Shown here: in pieces, positions 9,803-19,775 of the stretch | How positions within the stretch are numbered: position 1 is the first letter of the stretch | How the letters are laid out: each line of letters begins with the position of its first letter | Assembly: GCA_015654925.1 (NCBI GenBank) | Contig: JAATFX010000145.1 | Coordinates: 1-64,000 of the forward strand | Source: Enterobacterales bacterium | GTDB taxonomy: Bacteria; Pseudomonadota; Gammaproteobacteria; Enterobacterales; Enterobacteriaceae | DNA length: 64,000 nt | Direction of reading: 5' to 3' | Program-made: the position numbers and the translations under genes | The notes under the pieces: model-generated | What the model saw: only the letters and a program-made list of their open reading frames with translations | Databases searched by the model: none | What the model was told of the DNA's origin: nothing

Positions 9803-11200
9803 ATGACACTGGGATTATATCCTTGTATACCTGCTGGGTCGCAGAATTGTTCGCTGATATCATTATCGGGTCAAAACGATAGTATGATTAATGCATTAAC
9901 CAGGACGGCAAATTATTCCACCGATCAATTCAATGTGACTACTGCCGTCAAGTTCAATTTGCCGGCCAATATTACGCAAGAAATCGCCCGCCATGAAGCC
10001 GAAGATCGCCGCGATAAAACGCCTATTAACGATGAACTGATTTATGCCGGGCAGTATGCGAATAAAAGAATAACCAGGAATATCGCGATTGAGGAGAATG
10101 TTTACAATTTGCCGGATTTGCATTTCGCCGCCAGCACGGGTAATACCGAATTAGCTGAAAAGTCCTTGGCCAGTGGCGTTAATATCGAACAAAAATTCCT
10201 GGGATTTCCTTACGTTGGCATGACGCCATTGCTGGTTGCCGCCACAGAAGGCCGCAACCCGCTTATTGCGCTACTGCTTCGATATGGGGCCAATCCCAAC
10301 GCGGTGGACGGGAACGGCAGAACGGTACTTATGGCGGCGCTGGATTTTAAACGCACCGATATTGCAGGCATTAAAATGCTACTGGGTAAAACAGTCAGGC
10401 TGAATACCAAGGATTTTGATGGTAATACCGCACTGATGTACGCCGCGCGGCTTTGCCGGTTTGATATGTTTATAACCATAGTGGCCAAAGGGGCCGACCG
10501 TAAAATTCTCAACCATCAGGGCCAGTCGGTATTCATGGTCGCGGTCTGTGCCGGCAATACCGAGTTGGTCGCTTATTTGCTGAGGAACGGGGTGGATATT
10601 AACCAGACGGATAGCAACAACTGGACGGCGCTGCAATATGCGCAGTCGTTAAACAACCGGCCGATGGTTGCATTATTGCAGGCGCATCAGTCAACCACCG
10701 TGACTAATGTCACGGGCACCCCCAGGGCCGCCGAGCTGGTAGCTATTCCCACGTCTCCCCCGATAAAAGATGATATCAGCGTCCAGTGGTGGCGCGCCGT
10801 GCAAACCGCTAATCTCAATTTGATGGGCCTCCTGCTTACCGTCGGCATTGATATCAATATCCGCGATCGCCAGGGACGTACGGCATTGATATTGGCGGCG
10901 CAGAGCGGGACGCTGGCCGCGGTAACCGAACTGCGCAGGCGGGGAGCGCTACTGGACCTCACCGATAATGACGGAAAAACGGCGCTATTTTATGCCCGGC
11001 TGCTGGGGCATACGCAACTGTTCGCCGTGCTGCAGCCGCCGGCGGCGCATTCCGGTGCGTCGAGCTTTATGGCGCGGTTTCCCCCAAGGATCACGCTCCC
11101 GGAATGGGGACATCTTTGCCGGCGGGTTTATCAACAGACCGGACGGCTGTTGTCCCATTATCTGACCCTTAATCCGCTACATTTTTTTCATAAGAAATAA
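9803..11200 (+). CDS. Ankyrin-repeat protein (first of two)
   Basis: Unrecognised specific function. The ATG at 9803 is well placed after AGAGGAG (9791-9797) and gives 465 aa. The N-terminal ~100 residues show no known domain. Ankyrin-type repeats follow in two blocks, about residues 103-294 and 327-411, with typical TxLxxAAxxG and LLxxGAxxN pieces (for example GNTALMYAAR and GRTALILAA). A short Pro-rich and basic tail ends the protein. There is no signal peptide or membrane segment. It sits between acnB and yacL, which are adjacent in E. coli, so it is an insertion. Ankyrin proteins mediate protein binding; some in host-associated bacteria are secreted effectors, but nothing here proves secretion. 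Confidence 0.8.
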   Translation: MTLGLYPCIPAGSQNCSLISLSGQNDSMINALTRTANYSTDQFNVTTAVKFNLPANITQEIARHEAEDRRDKTPINDELIYAGQYANKRITRNIAIEENVYNLPDLHFAASTGNTELAEKSLASGVNIEQKFLGFPYVGMTPLLVAATEGRNPLIALLLRYGANPNAVDGNGRTVLMAALDFKRTDIAGIKMLLGKTVRLNTKDFDGNTALMYAARLCRFDMFITIVAKGADRKILNHQGQSVFMVAVCAGNTELVAYLLRNGVDINQTDSNNWTALQYAQSLNNRPMVALLQAHQSTTVTNVTGTPRAAELVAIPTSPPIKDDISVQWWRAVQTANLNLMGLLLTVGIDINIRDRQGRTALILAAQSGTLAAVTELRRRGALLDLTDNDGKTALFYARLLGHTQLFAVLQPPAAHSGASSFMARFPPRITLPEWGHLCRRVYQQTGRLLSHYLTLNPLHFFHKK

Positions 11201-11413
11201 TGGATGGGCGGCAAAATAGCGCTGAACGAAATGTAATACCTTTTTATCGTCAATCGGGTCATTAACCCGCCGGGGCGCGCATAATTGGTCGCGCCTTGTA
11301 CAGTCTGGCGGTTAAAACCCAACATAGCTAACGATCTTCACGCTATAAACGGGTAAAATCAGAGGCACGGGGCGGTGTTTTAACCGCATGTTGTTACACA
11401 CGGGCCGACCACT

Positions 11414-11776
11414 ATGGATTATGAACTTTTACGCGATATCACCGGGCAGGTTAAGGTCACCTTTTCCATGGGCCATGAAGCTATCGGCCATTGGATTAAT
11501 GAGGAAGTCAAAGGCGATCTGATTTTGCTTGATCAAGTGGAAGCCCAAATCCGCCGATTAGCCGGTGGTCAGGATAGCTGGCAGCATGTTGGCCATGAAT
11601 ATACGCTCTGGACCGACGGCGAGGAGGTCATGGTCCGCGCGAACGATCTCTCCTTTGTCACCGATGAGCTGGAGGAAGGGCTGAATTATTATGACGAAGA
11701 GAGCCTGTCGCTGTGCGGTTCCGACGATTTTCTCCAGGCCATGAAGCAGTATCGTGAATTCTTGCGGCAAAAGTAA
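11414..11776 (+). CDS. yacL: YacL, UPF0231 family protein
   Basis: Small acidic conserved enterobacterial protein of unknown function. It is 120 aa, the same length as E. coli YacL, and shares long blocks such as [18 protein letters not shown] and the near-identical [11 protein letters not shown] segment. There are no membrane or signal segments, so it is cytoplasmic. In E. coli it lies directly between acnB and speD. Here an ankyrin gene has been inserted on each side, leaving yacL as the ancestral marker in the middle. Confidence 0.93.
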   Translation: MDYELLRDITGQVKVTFSMGHEAIGHWINEEVKGDLILLDQVEAQIRRLAGGQDSWQHVGHEYTLWTDGEEVMVRANDLSFVTDELEEGLNYYDEESLSLCGSDDFLQAMKQYREFLRQK

Positions 11777-11938
11777 TTCCATCGTTGCTGGCAGCGCCTT
11801 CCACTAATCGATTTTAATTTATTATTAATATTTTAATTTTCGACTAAAAGAGTTCTTGGCAAATAACCGCCATGCCGCTTGATTTTATTTTTTACCAAGT
11901 CATGGCATAGTGTACTGAATAATCTTTTTTAGCGAGTC

Positions 11939-12907
11939 GTGTATATGTATCCAGCAGCGTTGACGGGTTCCCCTGAAATATCGCCTGCCGCGCGGTCGAA
12001 CGTTCATTCCGGAACTCGGCATATAAGCCGAAATACGGTTATCGCGCACACTTGCTGGTTCCATCGGTGTATAGCGTGCCGCAACCAACCTTCCCACACC
12101 TGGTCTACTCAATCGGCTCCGGCTGACTCGCCGAGATTCTGCGCAATAACCGGCCGTCAGCCAACGTTGCCGCCGCGCCATGGGCAGGGAAGAAATCATG
12201 CGTTTACCCCGGGCCGGGTCAATTTACATCGGGCCGCCGCTGATAAAACGCCGAAATCCCTGGTGGCTAACGGTAAAGAGACGGCGGGTAACGCGGCCTT
12301 GATACACGCTATCAAGAGCGATAACGAGAGCGCCGCGCGTTTGCTGCTGGATAATGGGGCCGATATCAACGCCGCCGACGCCCGCGGTGTGACGGCGTTA
12401 ATGTATGCCGCACAGCGCGGCTATGGGCACATCGTCACTACGCTGGTAGGCAGGGATGCGGCAATTAACGCCGCGGATGGTTGTGGACAAACCGCCCTGA
12501 TGCAGGCGGCGAGGGGCGGATACCCCGAGATCCTGCGTGCTCTCATAAACGGATGCGCCGTTATCGATGCTGTGGATTTATTGGGCCGAACGGCGTTAAT
12601 GCACGCGGTGCAGACCAACCAGATTGCCGCCGTCAAATTGTTGCTGGAATACGGCGCCAATCCGTTGACCTGCGATCTTTCGGGCTCGACAATGCTGATG
12701 TTTGCGGTCTGCCGCGGCGCGATCGAGCTGGTCCGCTTGTTGATTAATAAAAAAGTCGCCATACATCTCGCGGATAGCTGCGGCAATACGGCGATAATCC
12801 TGGCCGCCAACCGCGGGCGCCAGGATATTGTCAGCCTGTTGCTTGAAAGCGCTGCCGAAAACGCCCTGTATGCGAGGCTGCTTGCCTCGCAAGGTGTTCG
12901 GCCTTAG
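11939..12907 (+). CDS. Ankyrin-repeat protein (second of two)
   Basis: No specific function recognised. The frame opens with GTG at 11939 (ATG at 11945), giving 322 aa, with no clear ribosome site. Residues 1-115 are rich in His, Ser, Pro, Arg and Cys and match no domain I know. Residues ~118-310 form about six well-kept ankyrin repeats (GVTALMYAAQRG, GQTALMQAARGG, GRTALMHAV). The contrast raises the possibility that the true start lies further in, or that the 5' part is decayed or frame-shifted. It is convergent with speD, whose stop lies 10 nt away. Its repeats resemble those of the first ankyrin gene, so the pair may share a common source. Confidence 0.68.
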   Translation: MYMYPAALTGSPEISPAARSNVHSGTRHISRNTVIAHTCWFHRCIACRNQPSHTWSTQSAPADSPRFCAITGRQPTLPPRHGQGRNHAFTPGRVNLHRAAADKTPKSLVANGKETAGNAALIHAIKSDNESAARLLLDNGADINAADARGVTALMYAAQRGYGHIVTTLVGRDAAINAADGCGQTALMQAARGGYPEILRALINGCAVIDAVDLLGRTALMHAVQTNQIAAVKLLLEYGANPLTCDLSGSTMLMFAVCRGAIELVRLLINKKVAIHLADSCGNTAIILAANRGRQDIVSLLLESAAENALYARLLASQGVRP

Positions 12908-12916
12908 CCGCCGCGG

Positions 12917-13711
12917 CTAAACCACCGGCAGGTTTCGGCCGTAGTAGATTTCACGCATTTCTTTATATAGCAAATCGGTGATTTCTTTGCGCTCGGTGGC
13001 GCTTAAGTCTTCCGGTTTGGCATTAAACAGATAATGTTTAAGATCGAAATCTTTCAGCATCATTTTGGTATGAAATATATTCTCCTGATAGATATTTACA
13101 TCCATCATGTGATAAAGCGATTTCATATCCTTGGACAGGAAATTCTGGATCGAGTTGATTTCGTGATCGATATAATGCTTGATGCCGTTGATGTCCCGCG
13201 TAAAGCCTCTGACCCGATAGTCCATGGTGACGATATCGGACTCCAACTGGTGAATCAGATAATTCAGCGCTTTCAGCGGCGAAATGACGCCACAGGTCGA
13301 CACCTCGATATCCGCGCGAAACGTACACAGGCCGCCTTCTGGATGGCTCTCCGGATAGGTATGCACGCAAATATGGCTCTTATCCAGGTGGGCCACCACC
13401 GACTCGGGCAACGGGCCGGGATGCTCGGACTTGTCGATGCTGGAAGGATCGATCGGGTCTTCGCTGACTAAAATCGTGACGCTGGCGCCCTGGGGCTCGT
13501 AATCCTGGCGCGCGACGTGCAAAATATTGGCGCCAATCATTGCACAGGTATCGCTCAGAATCTCGGTGAGGCGATTGGCGTTATATTGTTCGTCGATGTA
13601 AGCGATGTAGCCATCACGATCGTCCGCCGTTTTGGCATAACAAATATCGTAAATACAAAAACCCAGGCTTTTGGTTAGATTATTAAAGCCGTGTAGCTTT
13701 AGCTTCTGCAA
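12917..13711 (-). CDS. speD: S-adenosylmethionine decarboxylase proenzyme
   Basis: Makes decarboxylated SAM, the aminopropyl donor for spermidine synthesis. The proenzyme is 264 aa, as in E. coli, and self-cleaves before S112 in [12 protein letters not shown] to generate the pyruvoyl cofactor; K111-S112 is intact. The protein follows E. coli SpeD along its full length. It lies 28 bp after speE on the minus strand, forming the speED operon in the usual order. Confidence 0.98.
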   Translation of the reverse strand: MQKLKLHGFNNLTKSLGFCIYDICYAKTADDRDGYIAYIDEQYNANRLTEILSDTCAMIGANILHVARQDYEPQGASVTILVSEDPIDPSSIDKSEHPGPLPESVVAHLDKSHICVHTYPESHPEGGLCTFRADIEVSTCGVISPLKALNYLIHQLESDIVTMDYRVRGFTRDINGIKHYIDHEINSIQNFLSKDMKSLYHMMDVNIYQENIFHTKMMLKDFDLKHYLFNAKPEDLSATERKEITDLLYKEMREIYYGRNLPVV

Positions 13712-13739
13712 TTGAGTTCACCCCCTTATTGATGCCGTC

Positions 13740-14615
13740 TCAGCTGGACGCCGATATGGCATTCAGTAAATATTGCGGCAGGGCAAAACTGCCGTTATGG
13801 ATGGCCGGATTATAATAACGACAATCCAGGCCGGCCGCGTCGACGCGCGCTTGCAGCGTCGCGTCGCCGATTTGGCGCAGGGTTGGGTCCTGGCTGGCCC
13901 AGGCAAAGGTCATGATGCCGCCGTAATAGGTGGGTATCGCCGCCTGGTAAAAGCTGACATCGGCAAAATAATGGCTCAGTTTCCGATGGCTGTTCACCGC
14001 TTCGTCCTGCTGTAAAAAACACACGCCGTTCTGCGCGACAAAAATACCGCCCGCGTTCAGGCAGCGCGCGCAGCCCTGATAAAAATCGGATGTGAACAGG
14101 CTTGACCCCGGACCGATGGGATCGGTGCAGTCGGAAATGATCGCGTCGAACGTTTCCCCGGTGTCGCTGACAAAATTCACGCCGTCATCAATCACTAACC
14201 GAAAGCGCGGATCGTCAAAGGACCCGGCGTTATGCCGCGGCAAATATTGGCGGCAGAAAGTGATCACGCCGGCGTCGATTTCCACCATGACGATCTGCTC
14301 TACGCCGGGATGGCGGCTGACCTCGCGCAGCATCCCGCCGTCGCCGCCGCCGATAATCAGCACTTTTTTGGCGTTGCCGTGGGCGATAAGCGGCACGTGG
14401 GCCATCATTTCATGATAGATGAATTCATCGCGTTCGGTAGTTTGCACCACGCCGTCCAGCGCCATGACGCGGCCGAAGGCGGCGTTTTCAAAAATAACCA
14501 GGTCCTGATGGGCGGTTTTTTCCCGGTACAGGATGTTATCCACGTTAAAATACTGGCCGAAATGATCGTGCAGGGTCTCATTCCAGGTTTCCGTAGGTGT
14601 TATTTTGTCTGGCAT
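13740..14615 (-). CDS. speE: Spermidine synthase
   Basis: Transfers the aminopropyl group from decarboxylated SAM to putrescine. The chosen start (14615, [17 protein letters not shown]) gives 291 aa against 288 in E. coli, with GAGG about 11 nt upstream. The open frame continues 25 codons further upstream without homology. Visible motifs are the nucleotide-binding IIGGGDGG, the catalytic [11 protein letters not shown] segment, and PTYYGG near the C-terminus. It is first gene of the speED operon. Confidence 0.97.
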   Translation of the reverse strand: MPDKITPTETWNETLHDHFGQYFNVDNILYREKTAHQDLVIFENAAFGRVMALDGVVQTTERDEFIYHEMMAHVPLIAHGNAKKVLIIGGGDGGMLREVSRHPGVEQIVMVEIDAGVITFCRQYLPRHNAGSFDDPRFRLVIDDGVNFVSDTGETFDAIISDCTDPIGPGSSLFTSDFYQGCARCLNAGGIFVAQNGVCFLQQDEAVNSHRKLSHYFADVSFYQAAIPTYYGGIMTFAWASQDPTLRQIGDATLQARVDAAGLDCRYYNPAIHNGSFALPQYLLNAISASS

Positions 14616-14724
14616 GTCGGGCTGATCCTCGGCGAAAACCGCCATGAGAAAACGGCGCAACATAATAGCGAAATCCGCGCCGGGTTGCACGGATGAATTT
14701 CACACTAACAGGGCCGACAACGTG

Positions 14725-15072
14725 TTATTTAGCGTAGGCGAGCAAACTGAGAGAATTGGTGGCCAGGCTTTCGCATTTTTTGGGGGTGGGGATCGCAATG
14801 CCGCTGAGATCGCGGTAACTGTCCTCGCCCAAGGCGCGCATGTCATAGCTGGCGTAATTACTGAGATCCCAGCGATTTTGCTGGGCGAAGATCAAAATGG
14901 CGCGCCGGATTTGCTCATTGGGCATGTCCGTGTAGCCGCAGTTATTTTTCAAAAAGACGAACACGGCGGTCAAATCGGCCATATCTTCGGCTTCGGGTTC
15001 GGATAAGGCTTGCGAGGCGGTTGAGAAACCCAGCAACCCCAGCAACAGCATCACCAATGCGGTGTGTTTCAT
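14725..15072 (-). CDS. yacC: YacC, PulS/OutS-like exported protein
   Basis: Conserved 115-aa protein, the same length as E. coli YacC and similar throughout (SEPEAEDMADLTAVFVFLKN, ALGEDSYRDLSGI). An N-terminal signal sequence (residues 1-23, hydrophobic core LVMLLLGLLGF, cleavage around SQA-LS) sends it to the periplasm. Two cysteines (in NNCGY and KKCES) could form a disulfide. The family is related to type II secretion pilotins of the PulS/OutS kind, but no secretion genes are nearby, so its role is open. It is upstream of speED on the same strand. Confidence 0.92.
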   Translation of the reverse strand: MKHTALVMLLLGLLGFSTASQALSEPEAEDMADLTAVFVFLKNNCGYTDMPNEQIRRAILIFAQQNRWDLSNYASYDMRALGEDSYRDLSGIAIPTPKKCESLATNSLSLLAYAK

Positions 15073-15290
15073 GTTAAAACCTGAATCAGTAATTATAGTT
15101 TGACGTTATCATATTTAATGATTTTCGCCCTAGGTTTTATTCGCCGCCGCTGCCGATTCCGGCCAACTGTAACGGTAAAATAAATTATGGAACAGGTTGG
15201 CCCGATTGTCCCGTCCGGCGTTAATAAATCGTTTCCGGCGGGATTGATGCCGGGTCCGGGTCCGGACAGATCGCATGACCTTGGCGGTTA

Positions 15291-15299
15291 TGCTAAAAT
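15291..15299 (+). promoter_or_regulatory. Extended -10 promoter element for hpt
   Basis: TGCTAAAAT fits an extended -10 (TGnTAnAAT type) 37 bp before the hpt ATG. No good -35 is visible at the usual distance, which is compatible with extended -10 promoters. Upstream, 15073-15290 contains nothing that I can identify; cueO and gcd, found here in E. coli, are absent. Confidence 0.45.
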
Positions 15300-15335
15300 T
15301 CGCCTCTTTTCTACATCCTTTGATGCGACCTTGTT

Positions 15336-15869
15336 ATGAAACACACCGTGGAAGTGATGATTTCCGCCCCGGAAATCGCGACCCGCGTCGCGCAGCTTGG
15401 CCAGGATATCAGCCGGCATTACCGCGATAGCGGTAGTGAAATGGTTTTGGTCGGGCTGCTGCGCGGCTCATTTATGTTTATGGCCGACCTGTGCCGCGCC
15501 GTGACGGTACCCCATGAAGTGGACTTCATGACCGCCTCCAGCTATGGCAGCGGCATGAGCAGCACGCGCGACGTTAAGATTTTAAAAGATCTCGATGAAG
15601 ATATCCGCGGCAAGGATGTGCTGATCGTGGAGGATATCATTGATTCAGGCAATACCTTGAGCAAAGTGCGCGAAATCCTGCAACTGCGCCAGCCTAAATC
15701 ACTGGCCATTTGCACTCTGCTCGATAAGCCCGATCGCCGCGAAGTCCAGGTGCCGGTAGAGTGGGTCGGATTCGCCATCGCCGATGAGTTCGTGGTGGGT
15801 TATGGCATCGATTACGCGCAGCGCTACCGGCATTTGCCCTATGTGGGCAAAGTGGTCAAGCTGGACTAG
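15336..15869 (+). CDS. hpt: Hypoxanthine phosphoribosyltransferase
   Basis: Purine salvage enzyme converting hypoxanthine (and guanine less well) plus PRPP to IMP/GMP in the cytoplasm. The 177-aa product (E. coli 178) has the PRPP-binding motif [13 protein letters not shown] at about residues 99-111 and the flexible-loop segment [14 protein letters not shown]. Start MKHTVEVM matches E. coli. It is convergent with can. Confidence 0.97.
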   Translation: MKHTVEVMISAPEIATRVAQLGQDISRHYRDSGSEMVLVGLLRGSFMFMADLCRAVTVPHEVDFMTASSYGSGMSSTRDVKILKDLDEDIRGKDVLIVEDIIDSGNTLSKVREILQLRQPKSLAICTLLDKPDRREVQVPVEWVGFAIADEFVVGYGIDYAQRYRHLPYVGKVVKLD

Positions 15870-15888
15870 CCGCTAGCCTAAATCCCAT

Positions 15889-15910
15889 GCCGGAGGCAAA
15901 AGCCCCCGGC
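15889..15910. terminator. Possible shared hairpin between convergent hpt and can
   Basis: GCCGGAGGC and GCCCCCGGC can pair around AAAA with one mismatch, in the 52-bp gap between the convergent genes. No T-run follows on either strand, so termination here would be weak or Rho-assisted. Confidence 0.4.
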
Positions 15911-15921
15911 GGCGGGGCTGA

Positions 15922-16578
15922 TTAGCTACCGTGTTGCTGCAGCAGCGTGGCGATGCCCTGGCGGTAACGTTGCTCCAGGGTTTCGCGGCTGGTGGCCGAC
16001 ACATCCAGGTTGCGCAGCAAACCATCGTGGATACTGTAGACCCATCCGTGCAGGGTGACTTTCTGGCCGCGTTTCCAGGCCGAGCGCATAATGGTGGAAT
16101 GCCCCAGGTTGTAGACCTGCTCGATGACGTTGATTTCGCATAATGTATTGATGCGTTCTTCGGGATGAAGCTCGCCCAGCAGTGAGCTATGCTTGTACCA
16201 CAAATCGCGGATATGCAGCAGCCAGTTATCGATCAGGCCCAGTTCGGGATTATCGATGGCCGCCTGCACGCCGCCGCAGCCATAATGGCCGCAGATGATA
16301 ATATGCTCGACTTCCAGCACGTCCACGGCGTATTGCACCACCGATAAGCAATTGAGATCGGTGTGGATCACCAGATTAGCGACATTGCGATGTACAAACA
16401 GCTCGCCCGGCTCCAGGCCGGTGAGTTTTTCCGCCGGCACACGACTATCGGAACAGCCGATCCACAGGAAGCGCGGCTTTTGCGCCAGCGCCAGCCGTTC
16501 GAAAAAACCCGGGTCTTCTTCTTTGAGATGTTTTGACCAGGTTTGGTTGTTGCTCATAAGGCTTGTGATGTCTTTCAT
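15922..16578 (-). CDS. can: Beta-class carbonic anhydrase
   Basis: Zinc enzyme that interconverts CO2 and bicarbonate, supplying bicarbonate for carboxylases in air. The 218-aa product (E. coli Can 220) shows the beta-class zinc site C42 and D44 (CSDSRVP), H98 and C101 (GHYGCGG). Start MKDITSL matches E. coli. It is transcribed away from yadG, sharing the 108-bp upstream region. Confidence 0.97.
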   Translation of the reverse strand: MKDITSLMSNNQTWSKHLKEEDPGFFERLALAQKPRFLWIGCSDSRVPAEKLTGLEPGELFVHRNVANLVIHTDLNCLSVVQYAVDVLEVEHIIICGHYGCGGVQAAIDNPELGLIDNWLLHIRDLWYKHSSLLGELHPEERINTLCEINVIEQVYNLGHSTIMRSAWKRGQKVTLHGWVYSIHDGLLRNLDVSATSRETLEQRYRQGIATLLQQHGS

Positions 16579-16686
16579 TGTGGTTTTTAGCCCGTAACGA
16601 CCTATTGCGATGCGTTAATATAGGCCAACCAGGCTTTTTTTAAAACAGTTCGTCACTTACATCAAGAATAAGGTAACCCGTTACAT

Positions 16687-17622
16687 ATGACATATGCATT
16701 GGAGTTGGAGAAGCTGACCAAGACCTACGCAGGAGGCGTACAGGCGCTAAAAGGGATCGATCTGAATGTGGAAGCCGGGGATTTTTACGCGCTGCTGGGC
16801 CCTAACGGAGCCGGTAAATCCACCACCATAGGCATCATCAGTGCGCTAGTGAATAAAACATCCGGCAAGGCCCGGGTATTTGGCTACGATATCGACAAAG
16901 ATATCGTGAATGCCAAACGACAACTGGGCCTGGTGCCGCAAGAGTTTAATTTTAATCCGTTTGAAACCGTCGAACAGATTGTGGTGCATCAGGCCGGGTA
17001 TTACGGCGTGGAGCATAAGATTGCGCAACAACGTGCGGAAAAATATCTCAAGCAGCTGGATTTATGGACCAAGCGCGGCGAACGCGCGCGCATGTTATCC
17101 GGCGGGATGAAACGCCGGCTGATGATTGCCCGGGCGCTGATGCATGAACCCAAACTGTTAATTCTTGATGAACCCACCGCCGGGGTGGATATCGAACTGC
17201 GCCGCTCCATGTGGGGTTTTCTACGCGATTTGAACAGTAGCGGTACGACGATTATTCTCACCACCCATTATTTGGAAGAAGCGGAAATGCTGTGCCGCAA
17301 TATCGGCATTATCCAAAATGGCGAGCTGGTGGAAAACACCTCGATGCGCCTGCTGTTGTCCAAATTGAAATCCGAAACGTTTATTTTGGATTTGGCGGTC
17401 AAAAGCCCGCTGCCAAAATTGCAGGGTTATCGCAGTCTGTTGCTCGATACCAGCACCCTCGAAGTAGAAGTGATGCGCGAACAGGGGCTAAATAGTTTGT
17501 TCAGCCAGCTGAGCGCCCAGGGAGTACAAGTGCTGAGCATGCGCAATAAGGCCAACCGGCTGGAAGAGTTATTTGTCACCCTGGTCAAAGACGATCGGGC
17601 CAGCAAGAGGGATCACCTATGA
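16687..17622 (+). CDS. yadG: ABC exporter ATP-binding subunit YadG
   Basis: Cytoplasmic ATPase of a two-component ABC-2 type exporter; the substrate is not established. At 311 aa it is close to E. coli YadG (308 aa). It shows Walker A GPNGAGKSTT near residue 39, signature LSGGMKRR, Walker B LLILDEP and the switch histidine in TTHYLEEAE. Its stop overlaps the start of yadH (ATGATG), so the two are translationally coupled. Confidence 0.95.
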   Translation: MTYALELEKLTKTYAGGVQALKGIDLNVEAGDFYALLGPNGAGKSTTIGIISALVNKTSGKARVFGYDIDKDIVNAKRQLGLVPQEFNFNPFETVEQIVVHQAGYYGVEHKIAQQRAEKYLKQLDLWTKRGERARMLSGGMKRRLMIARALMHEPKLLILDEPTAGVDIELRRSMWGFLRDLNSSGTTIILTTHYLEEAEMLCRNIGIIQNGELVENTSMRLLLSKLKSETFILDLAVKSPLPKLQGYRSLLLDTSTLEVEVMREQGLNSLFSQLSAQGVQVLSMRNKANRLEELFVTLVKDDRASKRDHL

Positions 17623-18389
17623 TGCGGCTATATTGGGTTGCCTTAAAAAGTATCTGGCGTAAAGAGATCAACCGCTTTGGCCGGATCTGGATTCAAACCT
17701 TGGTGCCGCCGGTGATTACCATGGCGCTGTATTTTATTATTTTCGGCAATCTTATCGGTTCGCGCATCGGTGAAATGCATGGTTTTTCTTATATGCAATT
17801 TATCGTGCCCGGATTGATCATGATGGCGGTGATTACCAATGCCTATACCAATGTCGCCTCATCGTTTTTCAGCGCCAAGTTCCAGCGTAATATCGAAGAA
17901 CTGCTGGTGGCGCCGGTGCCGACCCATGTGATCATCGCCGGTTATGTCGGCGGCGGGGTGGCGCGGGGGATTTGCGTCGGCATCCTGGTCACCGCGATTT
18001 CGCTGTTTTTCGTGCCGTTCCATGTGCATTCATGGTGGGTGGTAACCGTCACCCTGGTGCTGACCGCGGTGCTGTTTTCCCTGGCCGGGCTGCTTAACGC
18101 GGTATTCGCCAAAAGTTTTGACGATATCAGCCTGATCCCGACGTTTGTCCTGACGCCGCTAACCTATCTGGGCGGGGTGTTTTACTCGCTGACGCTGTTG
18201 CCGCCCATTTGGCAGGCGGTGTCCAAGCTTAATCCGATCGTGTATATGATCAGCGGTTTTCGTTTTGGGTTCCTGGGGATAAGCGATGTGCCGCTGGTGT
18301 TTACCTTGTCGGTGCTGCTGGTGTTTATCGCGGTATTTTATGCGCTGTGCTGGTATTTGATCCAGCGTGGCAGCGGTCTGCGTACCTAG
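17619..18389 (+). CDS. yadH: ABC-2 type exporter permease YadH
   Basis: Inner-membrane partner of YadG. The 256-aa product has six predicted membrane segments typical of ABC-2 permeases and matches E. coli YadH throughout, including FGNLIGSRIG and FVLTPLTYLGGVFYSL. It starts inside the end of yadG with a 4-nt overlap. It is convergent with panD; the 65-bp gap between them is GC-rich without a clear terminator. Confidence 0.95.
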   Translation: MMRLYWVALKSIWRKEINRFGRIWIQTLVPPVITMALYFIIFGNLIGSRIGEMHGFSYMQFIVPGLIMMAVITNAYTNVASSFFSAKFQRNIEELLVAPVPTHVIIAGYVGGGVARGICVGILVTAISLFFVPFHVHSWWVVTVTLVLTAVLFSLAGLLNAVFAKSFDDISLIPTFVLTPLTYLGGVFYSLTLLPPIWQAVSKLNPIVYMISGFRFGFLGISDVPLVFTLSVLLVFIAVFYALCWYLIQRGSGLRT

Positions 18390-18454
18390 CTACCAAGCCG
18401 GCGGCCATTCCCATGGATGGGGGCGGCGGCCGGCCCGGCAGGGGATGCCGGCGT

Positions 18455-18835
18455 TTAGGCTACCTGCACCGGCACGGCCTTGGCGGTGCGTTTCAACAGG
18501 TTGTCGCCCTCGAAGTAAGCCACTTTGGGCTGATGGCGTTGCGCCTCTTCGTCCGGCATCTGCACATAGGCGCAGATAATCAGCAAGTCGCCGACGCAGG
18601 CGCAGCGGGCCGCCGCGCCGTTAACCGAGATAATGCGCGAACCGCGCTCGGCGGCGATGGCATAGGTGGAAAAGCGTTGCCCGTTATCGACGTTGTAAAT
18701 ATCAATGGCTTCATATTCCAGAATGCCCGCGGCATCGAGAAAATCCTGATCGATGGCGCAGGAACCCTCGTAATGCAGATCTGCCTGGGTAACATGGACC
18801 CGATGCAGCTTACCTCTTAGCATAGTACGTAGCAT
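18455..18835 (-). CDS. panD: Aspartate 1-decarboxylase proenzyme
   Basis: Produces beta-alanine from aspartate for pantothenate and CoA synthesis. The 126-aa proenzyme (same length as E. coli) keeps the self-cleavage site G24-S25 in [10 protein letters not shown], which yields the pyruvoyl-containing alpha chain. It is the last gene of the minus-strand pan cluster, 68 bp after panC. Confidence 0.97.
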   Translation of the reverse strand: MLRTMLRGKLHRVHVTQADLHYEGSCAIDQDFLDAAGILEYEAIDIYNVDNGQRFSTYAIAAERGSRIISVNGAAARCACVGDLLIICAYVQMPDEEAQRHQPKVAYFEGDNLLKRTAKAVPVQVA

Positions 18836-18903
18836 AACGTTAAACCTTTGACCCTTTCCCCACGGGGAGCCGGGAATAGAATAAACCCTGCCGACCGCCC
18901 CCG

Positions 18904-19758
18904 TTACAGGGTTAGATCGACCTGTGCGTTATCAATTAACCGCGCTTTGCCCAGCCAGGCGGAAACCAGTACCACCGCTCTGGTGCTATCGACGTTCAGC
19001 GGTTGCAGGGTATAGGCATCGCGGATGTCCAGCGCGTCGGGTTTCAGCCCGCCCTGCGCCAGGCCTTCCGCCGCCTGCTCCAGCAGGGTCTCGATATGCC
19101 GCTCCCCGCTCTTGAGCCGGGTTATTACCTGTTCAAGCACCTGATGCAGCCGCGGCGCCAGTTGCCGCTCTTGCGCGGTAAGATAACCGTTGCGCGAGCT
19201 CAGCGCCAACCCGTCGCCGGCCCGGACCGTGGGCACGCCGATAATTTCGATATCGTATCCCATATCCGCCACCATCTGGCGAATCAGCGATAGCTGCTGG
19301 TAATCCTTCTGGCCAAAACAGGCGAGGTCCGGCTGCACCAGATTGAATAGTTTACTGACAATGGTCGCCACGCCCCGGAAATGGCCGGGGCGGGCGGCCC
19401 CTTCCAGAATACCGGAAAAACGCGGGACATCCATATAGGTCTGATCGGCAAGCCCCTGGGGATAAATCACCTCCGCCGCCGGAGCAAACACCGTATCCAC
19501 GCCGCGGCGCGTGAGTTTTTCGCAATCTTCCTGCAGGCTGTGCGGATAAGCGGCTAAATCCTCCGGACGATCGAACTGCATCGGATTGACAAAAATACTC
19601 ACGATGACAATATCGGCGCGGGCGCGGGCCTCGTCCACCAGGGACATATGGCCATCATGCAGATTACCCATGGTGGGCACCAATGCGATACGTTTACCGT
19701 CCTGCCGCCACTGCTTAACGGTTTGCCGCAATATCGGCGGAGTTTCGATAATTAACAC
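18904..19758 (-). CDS. panC: Pantothenate synthetase
   Basis: ATP-dependent condensation of pantoate and beta-alanine to pantothenate. The 284-aa product (E. coli 283) has the HIGH-type signature in [13 protein letters not shown] near residue 33 and the KMSKS-like region SSRNGYL near residue 187. It starts 17 bp after panB stops, on the minus strand, so panB-panC-panD form one unit. Confidence 0.97.
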   Translation of the reverse strand: MLIIETPPILRQTVKQWRQDGKRIALVPTMGNLHDGHMSLVDEARARADIVIVSIFVNPMQFDRPEDLAAYPHSLQEDCEKLTRRGVDTVFAPAAEVIYPQGLADQTYMDVPRFSGILEGAARPGHFRGVATIVSKLFNLVQPDLACFGQKDYQQLSLIRQMVADMGYDIEIIGVPTVRAGDGLALSSRNGYLTAQERQLAPRLHQVLEQVITRLKSGERHIETLLEQAAEGLAQGGLKPDALDIRDAYTLQPLNVDSTRAVVLVSAWLGKARLIDNAQVDLTL

Positions 19759-19775
19759 GCCATCTCTCCTGTTTA

